DNA of 64,000 nt from Panicum virgatum (lineage: Eukaryota > Streptophyta > Magnoliopsida > Poales > Poaceae), in contig NC_053148.1 in the NCBI RefSeq assembly GCF_016808335.1, positions 2,423,001 to 2,487,000 of the forward strand, written 5' to 3'. Every line of letters starts with the position of its first letter. The stretch's first letter is position 1. This document shows positions 9,805 through 20,211 of the stretch, one piece after another. The notes beneath the pieces are model-generated. The model worked only from the letters and a program-made list of their open reading frames with translations. It was not told the DNA's origin and ran no database searches. The position numbers and the translations under genes are program-made.

Positions 9805-12800
9805 ATGGCGGTGACGATCGCGTCCGTGAAGGCGAGGCAGATCTTCGACAGCCGCGGCAACCCCACCGTCGAGGTACGTGGCGAGATCGATCGAGGGGGA
9901 AAGGGGGGCTCGTTCCGTGTCGGTTCTGCGCGTCGCTGTGCGTGTGGTGATGCGGTGAAGGTTTTCCGTCGGAATCTGGACTGATTGCGCTGTCACTGAT
10001 GCGTGCAGGTGGACGTGGTCCTCAGCGACGGCAGCTTAGCGAGGGGGGCAGTGCCCAGCGGCGCATCCACTGGTACGTGCACCCTGCACGACGCGAGATT
10101 TTTCAAATGCTCGATTTCTTCCGCGCGCGGTGTGGATTACTTGATCTCGGGGTGTCAAGGAATTTCGTGGTGAAATTAGTCGATGCTAAACTTGCTGAGT
10201 CTGAACCCCTCCGCGTCGCTCCCAGCGACGGGAGGGGCCACCACCGCCCCGACCCAGAACCACACCACTGTCCAGCGCTCTCTGAGACTCTGACTGGAGG
10301 CTGCGGCGGCGCTGAAGCCAGTCCCTGCCGAAGGCGCTCTTGTCCCCTCCTCTTACCCCTTTTTACTCCCCCATTAAAACTTTACGCAGCTTCTGAACTC
10401 CGGCGCCAAGCACCCGTGCGTGATGGCGTTTGAGCTCATCCCAACTCTCCTCATCTAGATCCGGCCTCCATGCTAGAGGATCTAACCTCTGCGCGTTGGA
10501 GCCTGGCTGTGACGAGGTGAGCAGATCGGGAGCTGCATCTCAGCCAAGGCGTTGCGGCCTCCTCACTTGGGTCTTGCGGATCCGATGGCCAGAGGGGTGG
10601 CTTTGGGACTGGCAGTTGCCCCTGGCCACGGGAACGTCGGATGGGTTGATGCTGGCTACCATTGGTTGTTGATATTCGCCAGGTTATATTGGCTAGGGCT
10701 GGAGGTCTGTGTGGTTGTTTCGTTGCTAAATTTGATTGGTACTCCGTATTCTCTAATTGAAAGTGTTATTGAGTCTGTTCTACGCTGCTATGACCATTTG
10801 CTGGGAGCTTATTTGGAGCACTAGTGTTTTTACTATAGGAATTGAATTACTTCCTGTAACATTTCTGTCTTCAGGCTTTATAAAAAGCAACTTCCTTACA
10901 AAGTAGAGCCTAAAATTGTTTAGAAAGCATGTCAGCAGAATCATCAGCGTCGTGGCATGGTCAGCTTGTGTATATGTTAATCAAACAAAGACAACTACTC
11001 CTTTTGAACACTAACTAGAAATGTTTTCCTCATAGTGTCATCTAATTATCCATTGACTTAATTCAGCTCTTTCTGAGCCTTCAATCCGCAAGAATAAACA
11101 TCATTTGGTATTCAAATAGTACAGAAATAATGCAGCGCCATTGAGACCATGGTTGAAGACTGAAGAGGACTTGTCTTACGGACCATGAAACATATTTGTG
11201 TGATACCATGCCATGTTTTATCATTTGGACATGTATACAGAAAAGCAAATGATTTTTCGTAATAGATAACCATTGTAATTCTAAATGTGTTATTTAATTC
11301 GAAATGACTTCTGCAGTATGTCAGTTTTTGCTCTAGCCACCTTTTTTTTTCACTTTTTGAAGAAGAGTGGTTTCTGATGTTGATTCAAGTTCCACATGCC
11401 TTCTTTGACATCTATATGCAGAATTTTACATTTTTTATTTTTGGAAAATTCACCTCAGGAATATATGAGGCCTTGGAGTTGAGGGATGGAGGATCTGATT
11501 ATCTTGGCAAGGGTGTTCTTAAGGTTAGTTGGCCTGCAAATTTTTCCATTCAGTGAGTGTATTATGTTATCCGGATATGCTATGTACCATGGTCATTCAT
11601 GCGTGCGATGGTCCTTGTTAATAAACTTTTGATAATAGAAACCAATATGTATCTCCACCTTGTATTTGCAATAAAATTGATTAGTGAAGCCCATTTGAAG
11701 TACTTTCAGCACAAGAGTAATCAGATCAGTAAGTGTTACTTGGTAGGTTGTGAGTTAAAGTTTGTTTCCACAGTTGACCTGTATCAGTGCTAGCAACCAT
11801 TGTTTTTATGGGTTGTTTTCTCTGTTCAATTTGGACTAATAAATCGAATTTTCTTTTGCTAGGCTGTGGATAATGTGAATAGCATTATTGGACCAGCAAT
11901 TGTTGGAAAGGTAGGCATCTCAGTTCTCAAGTCAGATGATTTCATTGATGTGATACCCTAAACACATTATAGCTAGCTTACCGGTGGATTATGGTTCAGG
12001 ACCCCACGGAGCAGGTTGACATTGACAACTTCATGGTCCAGCAGCTTGATGGAACCTCCAACGAATGGGGCTGGTGTAAACAAAAGGTATCATGGAGTTG
12101 ATACTTATGTTCCTAAACTAAACTTGCATATTGCACTGCTCGTACTGATTTCCTTTGATGTTGCTTCGAATCTACAAAGCTTGGAGCAAATGCTATTCTT
12201 GCCGTGTCACTAGCTGTGTGTAAAGCTGGAGCCATGGTGAAGAAGATTCCTCTTTACCAGGTCTGTCAATGTTACGACCATGATTTTATATTATGTTTGT
12301 ATGCACAATTTAGAGGATTCTGAAAGTCTACATATTGGCAGCACATTGCAAATCTTGCTGGAAACAAAACTCTGGTGCTGCCTGTACCTGCTTTTAATGT
12401 GATTAATGGAGGATCGCATGCTGGAAACAAGCTTGCCATGCAGGTAACTTAGCTTGAGGAGTGTGATTTTCTAAATACATGCTTCAACTATATTTTCTGA
12501 ACGTCTAACTGTTGTACAGGAGTTCATGATCCTCCCAACTGGTGCCTCCTCATTCAAGGAGGCCATGAAGATGGGAGTTGAGGTGTATCACAACCTGAAG
12601 GTGAGCAACTTATGCATTTTCTGATGTATCGTAGTATGTACCCTTGGAGTGTGTAGTCAGAGTGTAGCTTCTGTATGCAGAGCATAATCAAGAAGAAGTA
12701 TGGTCAAGATGCCACAAACGTTGGGGATGAAGGGGGCTTTGCACCTAACATTCAGGTAATGTCCATACACCTTTCCCTGTTAGTGCCATAGGCAGGCACA

Positions 12801-14413
12801 CCATAGTACCTGTACTAATATTTTTGAAAAACTAGTGTATTTATGCTGACCATAAAATAGAACAGGCCATAGTTTAAAATATGGCAAAATTGAGTTTTTG
12901 TGCAAGGACAATGGCAATAGGCTAATTGCTTTATGGTTCCTTTTCACAATAGGGACACTATAATGTTTATATATTTGCTACAGGGTACTTGCAAAATTAA
13001 TCATTAGCATTCATTATCTAACAAACCAATTGCTATACCAACCAATATATGCAGGAAAACAAAGAGGGTCTTGAACTGTTAAAGGCAGCTATAGAAAAGG
13101 CTGGCTACACTGGAAAGGTACTTCCTCTCTTCTCTACTTGCTCACAATTCAACCTTTGTGTATTGTTAATCCAACTTATATATGGCAGGTGGTCATTGGA
13201 ATGGATGTTGCTGCTTCTGAATTCTTTAGTGATAAGGATAAGACTTATGATCTTAATTTCAAGGAGGATGTAAGAACTGCAACTTATTATGCTTTACTCA
13301 GAGCGCTATTCTTTATGTTATTGTACAGACCTATGATAATAAATGACTATTTATCTTAACGTATATTAACTTTGTGGCCAGAACAACGACGGTTCAAACA
13401 AAATTTCAGGTGACAGCCTGAAAGATCTGTACAAGTCCTTCGTTTCTGAGTACCCTATTGTCTCGATCGAAGACCCGTTTGATCAGGATGACTGGTCCAC
13501 CTATGCCAAACTCACTGATGAGATTGGAGAACAAGTGCAGATTGTAGGAGATGATCTTCTTGTTACTAATCCCACCGTGAGTAACACTTAAGTGCATTGA
13601 TTTTCTTACTAATCCTTGCAACATACAGTTTTAAACATTACCTGCTTGACTTGAACAGAGGGTTGCCAAGGCCATCAATGAGAAGACCTGCAATGCTCTT
13701 CTGTTGAAGGTAGGATCATTGCTATTCTCTTACAAATGTTTTCCTGGGCATCACGATTCGTTGCCTGTATTTTTTGTGACACCGACTAATGTGGTAATGC
13801 CATCATTACACGGTGACAGGTGAATCAAATCGGCTCGGTGACCGAGAGTATTGAGGCTGTTAGAATGTCCAAGCGTGCTGGATGGGGCGTGATGGCAAGT
13901 CACAGGAGGTAGGCATTGCAGGGCTTTGTGCACTTTTGAAAGCTTAGTAGTCCTGTTTGATCTGTTTTCACTTAACTATTTCATCTCCTCTTTGTTCAGT
14001 GGTGAGACAGAGGACACCTTCATTGCTGACCTCTCGGTTGGCCTAGCTACGGTACTGCTGTCATCTAGCCTCGTAACGTACACATCAGATACTTCTGAAT
14101 ATCTTCACTCGTAACATCCTCTCCAATGTGGTTTCAGGGTCAAATCAAGACAGGGGCCCCCTGCCGTTCCGAGCGCCTGGCCAAATACAACCAGGTAAGC
14201 AGTGGTGCAACAGTTTCTTGGAAGTTCCCTGTAGTTACTGAAAATATGCGATGCATTTCCAAACCTGGTTATGTTTACGTTTCTAAGTCTGTATTCTGAA
14301 AAACATCGGCAATGCCTGTTTCTGGATTGCAGCTGCTCAGGATCGAGGAAGAGCTTGGTGCTGCGGCTGTCTATGCTGGAGCAAAGTTCAGGGCACCAGT
14401 GGAGCCCTACTAG
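9805..14413 (+). CDS. ENO: Enolase (2-phospho-D-glycerate hydratase), 17 exons
   Basis: Encodes cytosolic enolase, which interconverts 2-phosphoglycerate and phosphoenolpyruvate in glycolysis using Mg2+. Exons: 9805-9873, 10009-10072, 11459-11523, 11863-11910, 12000-12086, 12180-12260, 12342-12443, 12520-12600, 12681-12755, 13055-13117, 13189-13269, 13382-13576, 13659-13709, 13820-13908, 14000-14051, 14138-14194, 14333-14413. All junctions are GT-AG and in phase. Their sum is 1341 nt, giving 446 aa, the usual plant length. Visible motifs are the N-terminus with [15 protein letters not shown], the loop GDEGGFAPN, the metal-site segments [11 protein letters not shown] and IVGDDL, the signature [14 protein letters not shown] with the catalytic Lys, SHRSGETED with the catalytic His, and the C-terminus [10 protein letters not shown]. 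The start fits the homologous N-terminus and GGAGATGG context. Intron 2 is long (about 1.4 kb). No defect is seen. Confidence 0.98.
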
Positions 14414-15040
14414 ACCCTGCGACCTTAGAACCTGACGATGAGCATGTGTTCTGGTGGTGTATCCGCTGCAGCATTTTAGTGCGAGTATGTATCATTACAA
14501 TAAGAGTAGGTTCTTGTGTACCTTGAGAGCTTGCTGTGTCATTTGCTTATGCCATGTCACCAATGGCTGAACAATTGATACTAGTGGTGATTTTGTCGTG
14601 GAATTTTTTATGGCTCCTGGAGGGTTGATGGCTGACGATCTCCTCCCGTAATGTTATGGGAATGTTATTGTCCTAACTGAATTCTGAACAGTTTGGGTTG
14701 ACAATTGTCATCAAGATGGTTTTTGCTTTTTACCGGATGTGAGCTTCTATTCTCAAGACCATACGCCAATCTCGATTGTGAGTGTTTTACGGGTAATAAA
14801 ATTAGTGCCATAATAATTATTGCCCTAACTGAATTATGAACAGTTTGGGGTGACAATTGTCACCAAGATTTTTGCTTTTTGCCAGATGTGAGCTTCTATG
14901 CTCCAAGACCATACACCAATCTCGATTGTGAGTTTTACGGGTACTAAAATTAATGCCATAACTCGGTTATGATGAGAGAGGAGTAGGCATATTTATCATG
15001 TTTTCAATTTTAATAACAATGCAATAAAACTGTACGATGG
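14414..15040 (+). other. Enolase 3' UTR and downstream flank
   Basis: Matches the 3' flank of the partial copy at 6908-7225. A likely polyadenylation region with ACAATAAGAG lies near 14497. Within it, a short segment with ACTGAATTATGAACAGTTTGG-like sequence repeats (about 14670-14760 and 14820-14910), a local tandem duplication. Confidence 0.6.
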
Positions 15041-15169
15041 GACTGGTCTTGGTGTTAGAACAGAGTGCGATACCGCCTCGCTCTGTTCAATAACGCCGTC
15101 GCCGCGGATTCGGCGTATTCACGCACGCCAAACCGCGGCAAGTCGACTACCGAATCTCCAAGTCCCTAT

Positions 15170-15470
15170 CACATCAAAAGGAATCTTACTATTTTATATT
15201 ATTAAATAAAATTTGTTTATAAATGTTTTTTGACAGCTGAGTGCTTTTTCGCGAGACGAATCTAATGAGCCTAATTAATCGATGATTGGCTACAGTGATG
15301 CTACAGTAACCATTCGCTAATCATAGATTAAGATACATCATTAGATTCGTCTCGCAGTTTAGCCCCAGGGTTCTGCAGTTAGTTTTATAATTAATATTTA
15401 TTTAATACTTCTAAATACTAAAAAGTCCCTAGGACTTTTTTGAAGTCCCTCAATCTAAACACCCCCTAAA
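15170..15470. mobile_element. MITE fragment related to the 7712 and 51103 elements
   Basis: The right end ATCTAAACACCCCC resembles the terminus of the 7712-7998 family. The interior has GCGAGACGAATCTAATGAGC and, inverted, CATTAGATTCGTCTCGC, plus GCTACAGTGATGCTACAGTA. The matching left terminus is not clear, so it may be truncated. It is absent from the paired duplicate at 7226-7300, so it inserted after the duplication, or was lost there. Confidence 0.65.
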
Positions 15471-15474
15471 CCAG

Positions 15475-15810
15475 CTCCAAATCTAGAACCGACGACTAGA
15501 CTAGGGATGAGTGGATGACATTGACATCAGATGCCGATACCGAGGGAAGGCAAAACAAAATGAACCATCAAACATAATGCCAGCCTGGTAGAGCTCCGCA
15601 ATTAGGGGAAAAAAGGGACATATCAAACTTATGCACAAATCTGTGGAACTTGCAGTACTCCTTTGCCCCGTGACAGCTGATGCACAATCCAATTCAACAA
15701 ATAGCGGGAGTCGCTCATGATACACATGACGCATGCTATGACAGCAGGAGCTTCACTGGGTTGAACAAACAGCTAGGCATGGCACGCCAATCTTACTGTT
15801 TGAGGCATGT
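15475..15810 (+). repeat. Copy B of the enolase downstream flank duplication
   Basis: Counterpart of 7226-7690, collinear with it apart from element insertions and small indels. It marks the distal end of the duplicated segment. Confidence 0.8.
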
Positions 15811-15936
15811 TCTCTATTTGCCTCACTGAACCAGAAATGGGCAGCAGATATTCAGCCTGCCATGGGCACTCTTGTGCGGTGTTACCTAACTAAAGATTGA
15901 AAGACCAGAATGAGCTACCATATCAATTTTTTCAGC

Positions 15937-18746
15937 CTATTCATCCTCCTCCGACAATACACTCCAGATCATCCTGCAGAAAAATACACAAGTGGCAGTT
16001 AGTTTCTCATTTGCTAGTGCAGACCTGCAGTAACTGTCAAGAAATAGAGTTAGCCATAACATCCTTACCAGAACAAGGACAGGAATAGCAGAACGATGAG
16101 ACTAACTATCTTAAAAAGACGGCGCTTCTTCTCACGACCAAGTTGATTAAATATCTCCGTCACATCTACTAAATGTTGCCGCCGCTGGTACCTGCAAAGG
16201 CCATAAACATATAAATTTATTCATTGCAAATGCTGAAAGGAAAATAGATTGTTGCTTGCTTCAAGTAGTTTAATAACAAGAAAAGTTTCTGAAAACTAGA
16301 CAGGTTAGCAACCATACACAGCAAGGAGAATTACAGCAACTATATCAAATGCTAATAATCATTGACATGGTACTCCCGATTTGTCGCAGTTCCTTTTACC
16401 CCACCTTTTTCAAGGATTGGGGGAATGAAAAAGGAATCTTCTAGGCTTAACAAGTCTACCAAGGTAAGGTATAACCCAAAACAACCAGAAGCAGAAAGGT
16501 ATCCAGCCAGTTCCTAGCTATACTGTTAACTGATAAGATTTAGCTTTAAACAGCAGCAATAGAAACTGGTGCTATCAGTTTTGGAGAAAAAAATCATCTC
16601 ATGTCTTCCATTATTCTTTCTTTCTTCAGCATTGAAACAACCAAAACAACCAGGAATGATTTGACCAACGTTTTAATGACAGAATTAGAAGCTGTGTAAC
16701 TCAAATGTTTAATGTCTTGTGACAGCTACTTGCCAATATTCGCTGACATCATGTATACAACAGTGCCATAATTATCACTATCTATGTTTGGCTTCAAGCA
16801 TATGGTGATTTGGTTGAATAAAATTAGAAGTTAGCTGCATAAACACATTCAAGTAACAACCAAGCTCATACAGCACATGTTAGCATAGACAGTGAAGACT
16901 GAAAGATGTAGGGGTGCAGACTGTGGCATAAGGTTGGCTGCAAAAGAAATATTATTTTGTTCTCAGATGAGGTACTCTATTTTTTTGTTAGAATACAAAT
17001 TATGCTTTCTGCATGCTTATAGAGCATGCTTTTGCAAATATTCATGAATCATGATCCAATCCCATCGTGTGATATTTATAAGATGTTCATCATATGCATT
17101 TTAAATGTTCCTATACAAAATAAGATGTATGGAATTGCCAACATCACAACCTCGTGTGTGTGCAACTTTAACAAAAACACAAATGTTACCAGTTCACTAT
17201 ATCACTCACTAAACACAGCCATTGTAAGTTTAACAAAAACAGCATACAGGAGGCAAAGCACCTAAACAAAAGAGAACAATTTATTAAGTATGTAAAAACG
17301 GTCCCTACATTCATTAAAACTTTATGTTTCTTCCTCAGTGTTAATTGCTGATAAGATGCTGAATATGCAGAAATTCAAGCCAGTTAGTGTGCATATATGA
17401 TTAGCATTTGGGTTAGAAAACTATTAAGAAACATATCAGCTACAATACCCCCTGAATCATGTAATCATCTTAGTATGTCATGTGTAAAGCGCCGAGCATA
17501 GAGTTAGAAGCAGATGACATGAGCCCTTAATGCATGATTGTTTCAAACCAAGAATTTGTGACCCAATAGCACAAAAACAGCTAAATCAGTTCAAAGCACC
17601 CATTTCCTCTTTTTCTTTTGGTTCTCAGTATGAATCCAGCGCGGTAGATTTTCAAACTTCTGATTGTCTATTTACTCTATCCATATTAGGTTGATAATTT
17701 AGCAACAATCAACACAATGCTACCTCATGATTTTCACATTAGATAAAACCTACAGGACCATATTATTTGTTTCGAAAGGTAATTATGGGACAAGCAGCAC
17801 TTACAAAGTATAGTTGTAGTACACCATTGGGGCAGAAATCAAGAACATCGCCCAATGCCCAGATATGAGGAACAGTACGCTCAGAAGTACTTGCAATACG
17901 AATTCTGGCATAACCACCTTATTTATCCGAGAGGATGAATCAAACGGGTTGATATAATCAAACTCTAAATCTGCCAAGCACATCAACTGCAAAGACACAA
18001 GTAAGAAAAAATATTATCAGGAACAATTTTGTTAGCACAGGTGCCCTTTGGGCAGGCCTTGGGCCTGGCGCCCGAGCCCATATGGCTGGGCTGCCGTAGG
18101 GATTAGATGGATGAGGGCAGGATGGGGTGTTTCTATAAACCCTAATTATCCTTGCCTATATATGTAACACATGTACTCTGTATTCCATCAATCAATTAAT
18201 CCCGAGACCTATTCGCTCTCAAATTTCAGTGTAAGTATGCTTGTCAGTAAAAACACGAGGGAAAAGACATCCAAATTCCTCCAAAACAGCATCTGCTAGG
18301 ACAGAAAGTCTATTAAGTGTGAGCCTTGTGTAATTCCTATCGAAGGCCACAAACTGGCAGTGTAAACTATACCATACCAAAATATATGCATCGGAGATCT
18401 CGAGGCTCAACACATATACCGCACATCAACCACCAACCAGGCAACAAGTTGGAACCATCACTAGCATCTAACATCGCAACCAAATCCTGATTGCTTCTCC
18501 TCCAGCCAAATTGACAAATCAACCAAGGATTCGGATTAGCTACTCGGTCCGACCCCTAAACCACTGAAAGTCCGACTGAAACGACATTGACAACGGCAGC
18601 CTCAATTTCGCGGGGGATCGGCCATAGCAAGATCCCACGTGTGCCAAGGCACGGATACGGATTCGGGGCGCAGCGCTGACCTGGTAGATGACGAGCACGA
18701 TGAGCGCGACGACGAGGAAGAACGCGGTGAGCCACACGAACACCAT
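15937..18746 (-). CDS. Cornichon family ER cargo receptor, 4 exons
   Basis: Cornichon proteins are small multi-pass membrane receptors that load selected membrane cargo into COPII vesicles at the ER. Exons on the minus strand: 18746-18681, 17986-17805, 16191-16069 and 15973-15937. All are GT-AG and phases agree; the total is 408 nt, giving 135 aa, the usual family size. Exon 1 encodes the first hydrophobic helix (MVFVWLTAFFLVVALIVLVI). Exon 2 holds the hallmark LEFDYINPFDSSSRIN and the second hydrophobic stretch around VLLSVLFLISGHWAMFL. Exon 3 has RRQHLVDVTEIFNQL and the third helix. Exon 4 ends in an acidic tail SEEDE. Introns total about 2.4 kb; intron 1 holds a solo LTR at 18030-18221. 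It looks intact. Confidence 0.95.
18030..18221. mobile_element. 192-bp solo LTR (TRIM-like) in cornichon intron 1
   Basis: The element starts with TG (TGTTAGCACAGG) and ends with CA (CTATTCGCTCTCA). It is flanked by a perfect 5-bp duplication AATTT at 18025-18029 and 18222-18226. It carries a TATATATG motif and a CTGTATTCCATCAATCAATT segment like the promoter and R region of small copia-type LTRs. No internal domain is present, so it is a solo LTR. The short length suggests a TRIM or a small copia LTR; the family is unknown. Confidence 0.85.
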
Positions 18747-18965
18747 CTCCACCTTCCTCCCAAACCGACCTGGGGCCCTCCAGGCGGCGCGGATGCCTCG
18801 CTCTCTCGCTAGGGGGAGGCGTCGCCGGAGCCCTGGCCGAGCACGGTGGCGCCGGTGCGGCCGCCGGAGGGGTGGTCGGGGTGCAGGGGCGGTGAGCTGG
18901 AGGCGAGCGGGGTCGGTCGGTCTCAGATGCGTACTTCGCGAGGGGTTGCATTGCAAGCCTGAAAA

Positions 18966-19520
18966 CAGTTCGCATTGACGGCACGTGACCGTGAACTGTA
19001 AAGAGAGAAAGGATGTCATAATTGATAATACAACTATACAAGGGTAGTTTAGTCATAATTCTCTTTCAAATAAATTTAGTCATAATAATCCCTTTTTGTT
19101 AGCAGCTGAACCGATCCGGCACAAAGCTGAACCGATTCTTCAAAAAACAACTGCAGGAGGAATTGACCTGAGTAGCTACAGTTGGTGGGGAACTTGCTTT
19201 AGGAAAAAACATTTTAATCTACAGTGTGTCTTGTTAATATAACAGACAATTCTCCTACCAGTTCCGTTCAAAAAAATAAGACATATAAAGGGTATACAGT
19301 TCGCATTGACGGCACGTGACCGTGAACTGTAAAGAGAGAGGATACAATCATATAAGGCTAGTTTAGTCATAATACTCTTTCAAAAGAAATTTGGTCATAA
19401 TAATCCCTTAATTTGTTAGCAGCTGGACTGATCCGGCGCCACAAAGTAGACAAGGATGATGAACTTGGGAAATCGCAGGAGGATTTTGCTTAAAAAACTG
19501 ATTGAGGAATTTACCTGAGT
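18966..19520. repeat. Direct duplication upstream of cornichon containing a G-box module
   Basis: About 150-200 bp is present twice with an offset of 331 bp. Each copy starts with CAGTTCGCATTGACGGCACG (18966 and 19297), runs through CACGTGACCGTGAACTG, and ends near GTTAGCAGCTG and GATCCGGC. The first copy begins about 220 bp upstream of the cornichon start codon. The CACGTG core sits in a longer imperfect palindrome (GTTC..GACGGCACGTGACCGT..GAAC). It may be a duplicated promoter element; the function is inferred. Confidence 0.75.
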
Positions 19521-19613
19521 ATTAAGCAGCACTAGTAATCTACAATGTGGTACATGTGTTCGCTGTAGTAAAGGAATCAACTTTTAGCAGCTGCAGGTCT
19601 ATAATTCTATTTC

Positions 19614-19725
19614 TTTTTAAACAAAACAAAAATCATGCTTTGCTAATTCCTATAGGGATAAACTATTCCATAAAACAAAAAAAATCATGCTTTGCTAATT
19701 CCCATAGGGATCAACTATTCCAGCA
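19614..19725. repeat. Tandem repeat, two copies of about 55 bp
   Basis: The core ATCATGCTTTGCTAATTCC is followed by ATAGGGAT and AACTATTCCA, and occurs at about 19631 and 19686. Confidence 0.85.
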
Positions 19726-20211
19726 TTTCAAGAACGGTTAGTCAAACTCATGCCACTAACAATCTCAATCTGGCTAATAGGAATGTGACGAAGACATCAC
19801 TCTCTCGGTAGGCATACCACTCGATAGCTTGTTCGGGGAGCAGCAATCCTTATTCATTCCATGTCAGTGGCCGCGAACAACAAATTTACAGAGTCAGTTA
19901 ACATGAGATAATCCATTCGGAAAACCACAAGTATTAAGCAATTACATTTCCGCTACATGGTATTATCACTATATAAGCATAGTATGACATTGTTTAATAA
20001 TATAATAATATTATCCGAATTGTAACAGAACAGACATCTTCCCCATTACAATATATATCATATAATTCGATCCAGACTCTAACACTCAAATAAACAAAAA
20101 CAACCCTCACAGGTGAGGGGAGGGATAAAAACTGAGAATAGCACCCATAAAAAATGAACTTTGACACGGCAGATATCAGCAACAGATGTAGTACAACGTG
20201 CTCCACCGCTC

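Noticed and set aside
9999..10824. Plus-strand frames of 144, 80 and 90 codons
   Set aside because: They lie in enolase exon 2 and intron 2 out of the enolase frame and show no family features.
18540..19056. Minus frames of 159 and 166 codons over cornichon exon 1
   Set aside because: They are the exon 1 frame and its shadow extended into 5' UTR and intron; only the 22 codons from 18746 are supported as coding.
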